The position numbers were made by a program, and so were the translations under genes. Positions 58,458-64,000 of a stretch of 64,000 nucleotides of DNA are shown piece after piece. The notes below the pieces were generated by a model. It was given only the letters and a program-made list of their open reading frames with translations, was not told the DNA's origin and searched no databases. Source of the stretch: Mya arenaria (Eukaryota > Mollusca > Bivalvia > Myida > Myidae); NCBI RefSeq assembly GCF_026914265.1, contig NC_069135.1, positions 27,601,247 through 27,665,246 on the forward strand. The letters are read 5' to 3'. Each line of letters opens with the position of its first letter. Position 1 is the first letter of the stretch.

Positions 58458-61200
58458 ATGAAGATTTCATGGAAGGTGTGCATTGTAATCTGTTTAGTAA
58501 TATTTCCGTCACTGACGGATGCCAAAAGCAGACCCCGGAATCAACGCATGAGAGCACGCGTGGATCCCGCCCTCTGTAGACCGGAAGTTGCGCCGTTTGG
58601 ATGTCTGCCAGTTCCTCGCGATTGTGACGTCATTGACTTACAAACGTTTGAAAGGACCGTAAGTTAGAACATATTGTGAATACATGGCTAGTGTCTCTTA
58701 CATCGAGTGAACAATTCTAAGAATAATAATAACATTTAAATTTCCAGGTGAATTTATCATTTCATGATAATTATTTAAACAGCCTTTATTTCATGCAATT
58801 TTGGGGTCGACAAAAGACAAGATTCTGTAGTCTAAAGAGTATTTATTTTAACCCATATTCTATAATCACTCTTAACATTGTAAAGTCTGGCTATCGTGAA
58901 TGATTTTTGAGCTATTTTCGGGAACGCCACTGCATGATCAGTTTGATATTCCTATATATATAATTCCTTCACTAGGTGACATAGAAGACATACTCCCCGA
59001 AAACCATCTCATGGGCGACACAGGTTTTTGGCGTATTTGTATCGAAAATATGAGAAAAAAACAACATCATTTTGTGAAACTTTTATGAGAAGAAGAACGA
59101 AAAATGTCCAAAGGTTATGTGTTTCCGTATTGAGACTCACACTAACCTAATACCTGTGGTGATAAAAAAAAAAATACTATTAAAATTTTGTAAGACCCAG
59201 TTTTAAAAATCCCGATTTTGTATAATTATTCATTTTATAGATTTATTGAAATATTTCGTACACTTATATGAACATCAAAAAAGGCAATACAACTCATTTT
59301 ACTTAGTCGTTTTGACAAGATGAAGACTACATCAAGTCAATACGCGTTGTGGAATTGTGATTTTGACTTCTTGTTTTGATATTTATTACAATAATACATA
59401 AAATAATTAAATAACACACCTTAAAGCGTATGGTACATGTATCCCCATACCATCGAATTTACGACTACGATCGCTTAAGCTGTTAATTAAAACAGGCCAC
59501 AGGCTATTTAAACAAATAAATTAGAATGACTTCAAAGGAAAGTTATATCTTATCAACAAGCTAATGATTTTGAAGTATATTAAGAGTACATGGATTGTGT
59601 AATTCAATTTGATGTTATACATATATTGTATATAGATATGTACTAATTCAGACAAAAATAGCCGAAGCCCCACTGACAGCATTTTAACTATATCACCATC
59701 TTTTGGATTTGGGGAGAGCGGTGCGTCCTTTGTAATACCCCTGAATAGCACGTCAGCTATATAACATCGAAGTTAACACTTGCGAGTCTTTCAGATTAAT
59801 GGTCACACGAATTCGGCCGTGTGGAGAATGGACGCGGCAGGCTTCGAACTTGATTTTCCTACGTTAGTCCTACAGATGGGGTTTGAGGTCAACATTGGTC
59901 AAGGCACAGCAAGGGCCGGATATAAATTTAGGTACAGGAAAACAAAAACAAAATAGTTCATATAAAGTACATAGTATATATACTAGTATATGCCATTGTA
60001 TTGCTTTAATTGAATCACGTGTCAAAATATGCATTAATCACTATATTAATATGAATAAACCCCTTATTCTACCATATAAATATTTTTTCAACTAATGGAA
60101 CAGAAACACAAAATACATTTGATTTCAATTAGACAGGGCAGAGAACCTGGATCGAACTGTACCTTATTTACGTCAAATGGAACTCTCGCTAGCAGCGAAC
60201 GTGCTATCATGGACTTTGGTATCGTATTTAACTTTATACTAACGAATTAAGTTCGATGGTGAAGATATGCAGCTGTTTACTGGCATCAATCTTTGGCTAA
60301 CTACTGGGCCCGTTTCCCTTGTACAAATTAATACTGTGAAGTCCCATTTTGAGTGGAGATACTAGCATAACGAGGACTTAATTTAGCCCAGATCCACGAC
60401 CTTAAATTGAGAGACGCGAACCTTTACCATTAGACCAAGAACTCTCACCCTTGGTAAAAAAAATATAATAATACGAAAATGTGAATATGAAAATGTGAAT
60501 TTAAAATTAAAACATCACAAAACATAGTTCAAAACCCATAAAGTTTATAAATATATTGACATAGAATCGTCGATACCCTTACAGACTTTGGTCTGCCCCC
60601 GCCTATCGGATTTTCCCCCATCCGCCACTGGTTCGTGTCGAACAACCCAGACAAGTACATCCTCGAGTTCGGCTGCAATGATAGAAACCAGGTGATCAAT
60701 GGTGTGTGCTATTACCGGTGGTACATTCACATCATCCTCCGCGAGGGTCAACTCGACAATCCACCCATGCGTGAACTTGTCTGGGAGCTGTGGCAGAAGT
60801 TTGGACTCAAATTCGACGACCCACGGAACACATTTCTGTGGGTTGGATATGGTATGTTTGTGTTTTGACAAATGTTTCAGTTATGTAGCGCTTTAGATAT
60901 AGGATCTGAGACTTTGGGGGCCATAAACCACAGAAGGCAAATGAAATGTCCAGGGTTAACGTAGAATTTGCATGATTTGGAAGTTTAAAGAGGAAGACGC
61001 ATAGATGACGACTCCTGCTATGTACCGCGTATTACCCCAGTCTGAAATTATACATTATTTATATGCAATATTTTAAGCATGAAATTTTGTTAAAAAATAC
61101 ATCATCAACACAACTCGTGTTTAATACCAAACTGATGCGAACAAAATGTTTACTGTGGGTATTTTTTATTTCAGAGTGCCCCGACGACGTCTTGCCGTGA
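58458..61200 (+). CDS. Secreted protein with lipocalin/VDE-like C-terminal half
   Basis: Five exons (58458-58658, 59795-59931, 60133-60218, 60585-60851, 61175-61200) join in phase to 238 residues. Residues 1-22 are a signal peptide (Lys, then a VCIVICLVIF core, cleavage after TDA). The mature part has seven Cys and two N-glycosylation sequons (N121-C-T, N128-G-T). The stretch 'WFVSNNPDKYILEFGCNDRN', then 'YIHIILREG', a helix from 'NPPMRELVWELWQKFGL', and a closing 'ECPDD' follow the order seen at the end of lipocalins such as apolipoprotein D and of violaxanthin de-epoxidase lipocalin domains. The N-terminal GxW lipocalin signature is not visible, so the family call is tentative. Expected role: extracellular binding of a small hydrophobic ligand. 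A damaged tandem copy lies at 53931-55546. Confidence 0.8.
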
Positions 61201-61456
61201 TAGTCTAGCTCTGCCCCCGATTTCTCGAACAACCTTGGGGCCCGTTTATCAACAATAGTTTAGTTTTGGTATAAGTTGTGCTATATTCATTTAAAAGAGT
61301 GTTGAGAATTTCAAATGTTTTTAAAGATAATAATGATAAACTAGCTGAACTGTTTTTCATTAAAACCGAGAAAATGCTGATAATTGAGCCAAATACGCTT
61401 AAGACTTTTCGAGAAATTGGGGCATGTACGTTCCCTTTTTCTTGCATGTTTGCAAA

Positions 61457-61462
61457 AATAAA
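61457..61462 (+). terminator. Polyadenylation signal of the lipocalin-like gene
   Basis: AATAAA in 'tgcaaaaataaaatatacc', 257 nt past the stop. The sequence is conserved in the damaged copy ('tcaaaaataaaatag' near 56267). Confidence 0.6.
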
Positions 61463-61974
61463 ATATACCACCATAAATTGAATGGTTTTGCCTGTTGTCT
61501 TATACCCATTAAACATTCTGAGAAAAAAAGTTTTGTGGACAGAGGTTACTTAGAAAAGGAGCTCGACGATGTACAAATACTAGCCATATACACTCATATA
61601 TGGTTAATATAGCATGTACGAATAATAATGAATTAATAATGCAATTAACCAGCGATGCCAATGATTATATGAGTGTATATATATGGATATGACATACAGT
61701 GTTCATAAGTACGTTTTCTTTTCTTTATTATTTGTTTGATGACTGCTATGTGGTACTCCTAATAAGTACCGGCATACATCCGAGGATGTTTACGATGGAA
61801 AATGACCGAGTGAAACAAATACTTTTGATCTTATCAATAACCAACCTTACGAATCTGTGAACGACTAAATAAAAATGGCGGTTGATTTGTTATTAAATGG
61901 AAAATTGGCGGACGTGTTAGTGAGTTTTGTTTGTCAGAGCTCTTCTAAATGATTTCTAGAGCCCGGAAACCACC

Positions 61975-62135
61975 ACCTGTACGCAATGTACGTCTTGCGC
62001 TTGTGTTCTTAACATCTGTGCCCGGTTATTTAAAAAACGCAACATGGATGACAAAGTTACAGCCCGGTAATGAAAAGCTAAATGACAAAGGCGCGGCGCG
62101 GTTTTAATATGCCCACCTTCGAGTGCATACAAATG
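61975..62135. repeat. Tail fragment of the 'ttaatatgcccaccttcg' bivalve repeat
   Basis: 'caaagttacagcccggtaat' and 'gcgcggttttaatatgccca' match the end of the element at 15711-16462. Confidence 0.7.
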
Positions 62136-62881
62136 AACAAGGGGCGATATTTCGTAAACAAATACAAAAAAATGAGTTATAGTTCATGTGTATTGAACTT
62201 CTCCTCACTGATTAGTAATGGGTGTTTATAAAGTTTTATGTCAATATCTAGTCATCAACTAAGCAAAATGTCTTTATCACGTGATATGCCTTGTTTCCGG
62301 TTAATATAACCATTACGTATTTTAATGAATTACACATATAAAATATAATATTTACATTCGTACAACCAAGGGCGACAAGTGCTCCTAGCATTTACATTTG
62401 CTATCGCGTTTTGTTCCCTTTGTTGTTATTAAAGACTTGTTCTCGAACCCTTTAGGTCGAAAAAAACAAAACAAATAAAAAGAGCAAATGTAAATATAAG
62501 TAAATCGCTACCGCGGTTCATGGATATGCAAAATCACGGCCGATCGTTCATATTGCATGAACGCACAAAACAAGGAATCAGTCCTTAAACAATATCACTC
62601 GTTGTGTTTGTAAACAAGAATTGCTTAATTAACACTTTTCCGTTTAATTCCCATTTCGTTTGATTTGAATAAAGTAGTATTTTTTTCATGCGTAAATCTT
62701 AAAACCTTTGTCAAATTTGTATTGAAAGTGACACCGTTTTTCACAAACAATGCGTAACAAGTAATTATAAACAATTGTTTATGTATTGCATTCATATTTA
62801 GTTGTATTGGTAGCGTAGATTGGTACATAAATGATTGCTCCAGCAACAAACAACAACACTGTGCGGGTTTTGAGAACTGAC

Positions 62882-62883
<2 letters not shown>

Positions 62884-62940
<57 letters not shown>

Positions 62941-62957
62941 AGGGAGAGAGAGAGAGA
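62884..62957. repeat. (AG)n microsatellite
   Basis: About 74 bp of nearly pure ag with a gggagggaggg interruption; a polypurine mirror repeat. Confidence 0.97.
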
Positions 62958-64000
62958 TTCCAGTTTGGTAACGTCATTTATGACGTGCTCATCAAAAAAA
63001 GGCCACAGACGTCATACGAGGGTAAGGCACATCCCTAAGAAACATATAACTCATTTTAGAAGGAAAAGGGGCAATCTGGTGTGATTTTGCTTTTTCAGTT
63101 TAGACCAATATAACTTGAGAAGTTCAGCTTTACAATTATAGGCATGCGGAAATCCTCGGCTATTTTTCATCAAAAACAACCTCGGATGTATATGGACGGT
63201 TTACAATGTCAAAAATCTTTACAGTTTAACTACGTTGCAAGTAGATCGCGTACATGTAGTAATTTCAATTTTCCAGGTAAACTTTATGACTTTACTCTTG
63301 TGAATCTTAATTATTTATGCAATCATATACACTTCACTGGCAATCATTTTAAACTTAGTAATTCAAAATACACGTTTAAACACTTCTATTTATTAATATG
63401 ACATAATAATATTTTATATATATATGCGCTAGTACAGCGGTCGTAGTACTGCAGTCTTACATTAGATGCAAATCTAGTTAAGCGTAACCCAGTTAGCGCA
63501 GTTCTTTCCCTTAGTTAAAAATCTGCCATGAATCTGCATTAACTTTAACAATCAGATGATGGTAATTTCAATTATTCATTTTACATTTAATTATCATAAA
63601 CCAATGCCATTTGTTGAAATCAATACCAGGTATACTTGCAGGGCCTCATCAAACATTATTGAAAATCGATATTAGAGCGAACCTCTCGAGAGTAAGGTCC
63701 CCGACGTGGAGTACAAAAAAGAGCATGTGCACTGAGTAAATAAACTGAACACATTTTAAGCTTATTTATTAATTTTTATCAGTTAAAATAACAAATTATA
63801 GATAGGTATGTAAGTATATTTTGTAAAAAGTAGGTATACAGTATATAGCTTGCCTCTGTAAAAAATAAATGAACTGCATCGCACAATTCTTGGCCTTCGT
63901 ATATATATTTGCTTTACTTATCTTTTGTATTTGAATTAAATGACATTTCAGGACTAACTGAAAATGTTAGGATGCTATGGATTATATTGCATAAGATACA
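62958..64000. other. Intergenic, no gene seen
   Basis: The ORF at 63144-63401 has no splice signals at plausible positions and no recognisable protein content. A short TA run lies at about 63413-63425. Confidence 0.5.

Noticed and set aside
60545..60896. Overlapping ORFs on both strands of lipocalin-like exon 4
   Set aside because: Only the plus-strand frame joins in phase to neighbouring exons; the others are shadows.
63425..63515. tRNA-like or SINE head near 'cggtcgtagtactgcagtct'
   Set aside because: I could not fold it into a tRNA or find A- and B-box spacing, so the resemblance is too weak to list.

Overview
This is nuclear DNA from an animal, most likely a bivalve mollusc. It is AT-rich. 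Its genes are split into many exons with GT/AG introns, and its coding sequences match metazoan families (BCAP31, the ciliary protein IQCA1/DRC11, RING-less B-box proteins). It also carries dispersed repeats of a kind I associate with bivalve genomes, such as the element ending in 'ttaatatgcccaccttcggg'. Species is not determined. All exon boundaries below were read by eye from splice consensus, phase and protein similarity.

Layout. 1-2.8 kb: non-coding DNA with a roughly 200-bp repeat. 2.9-5.0 kb (minus): a two-exon B-box/coiled-coil/beta-propeller gene. 5.3-5.6 kb: a MITE with long inverted repeats. 7.5-13.1 kb (minus): a complete BCAP31-like gene in seven coding exons. 15.7-18.3 kb: a tandem-expanded bivalve repeat abutting a decayed hAT transposon. 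18.8-32.1 kb (plus): a complete IQCA1/DRC11 gene in 18 coding exons, preceded by a perfect X-box (RFX) motif. 32.7-37.3 kb: a 51-bp satellite with higher-order structure. 39.5-41.6 kb (plus): an inverted paralogue of the first B-box gene, with a 4-nt deletion in exon 1. 43.0-47.1 kb: a second, unrelated 41-bp satellite. 47.4-48.9 kb (plus): the last three exons of an unrecognised gene or fragment. 51-61.5 kb: a tandem duplication of a secreted, lipocalin/VDE-like gene. The downstream copy is intact (five exons, signal peptide). The upstream copy lacks exon 1, has an in-frame stop, and carries a TTAA-flanked MITE whose empty site survives in the downstream copy. 61.5-64 kb: non-coding DNA with a long GA tract.

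The genes do not form an operon or common pathway: an ER membrane cargo receptor, a ciliary nexin-dynein regulatory complex AAA protein, putative TRIM-like regulators and a secreted binding protein lie side by side. The window mainly shows recent gene duplication with decay, satellite amplification and small non-autonomous transposons, with paralogous copies that allow the events to be ordered.
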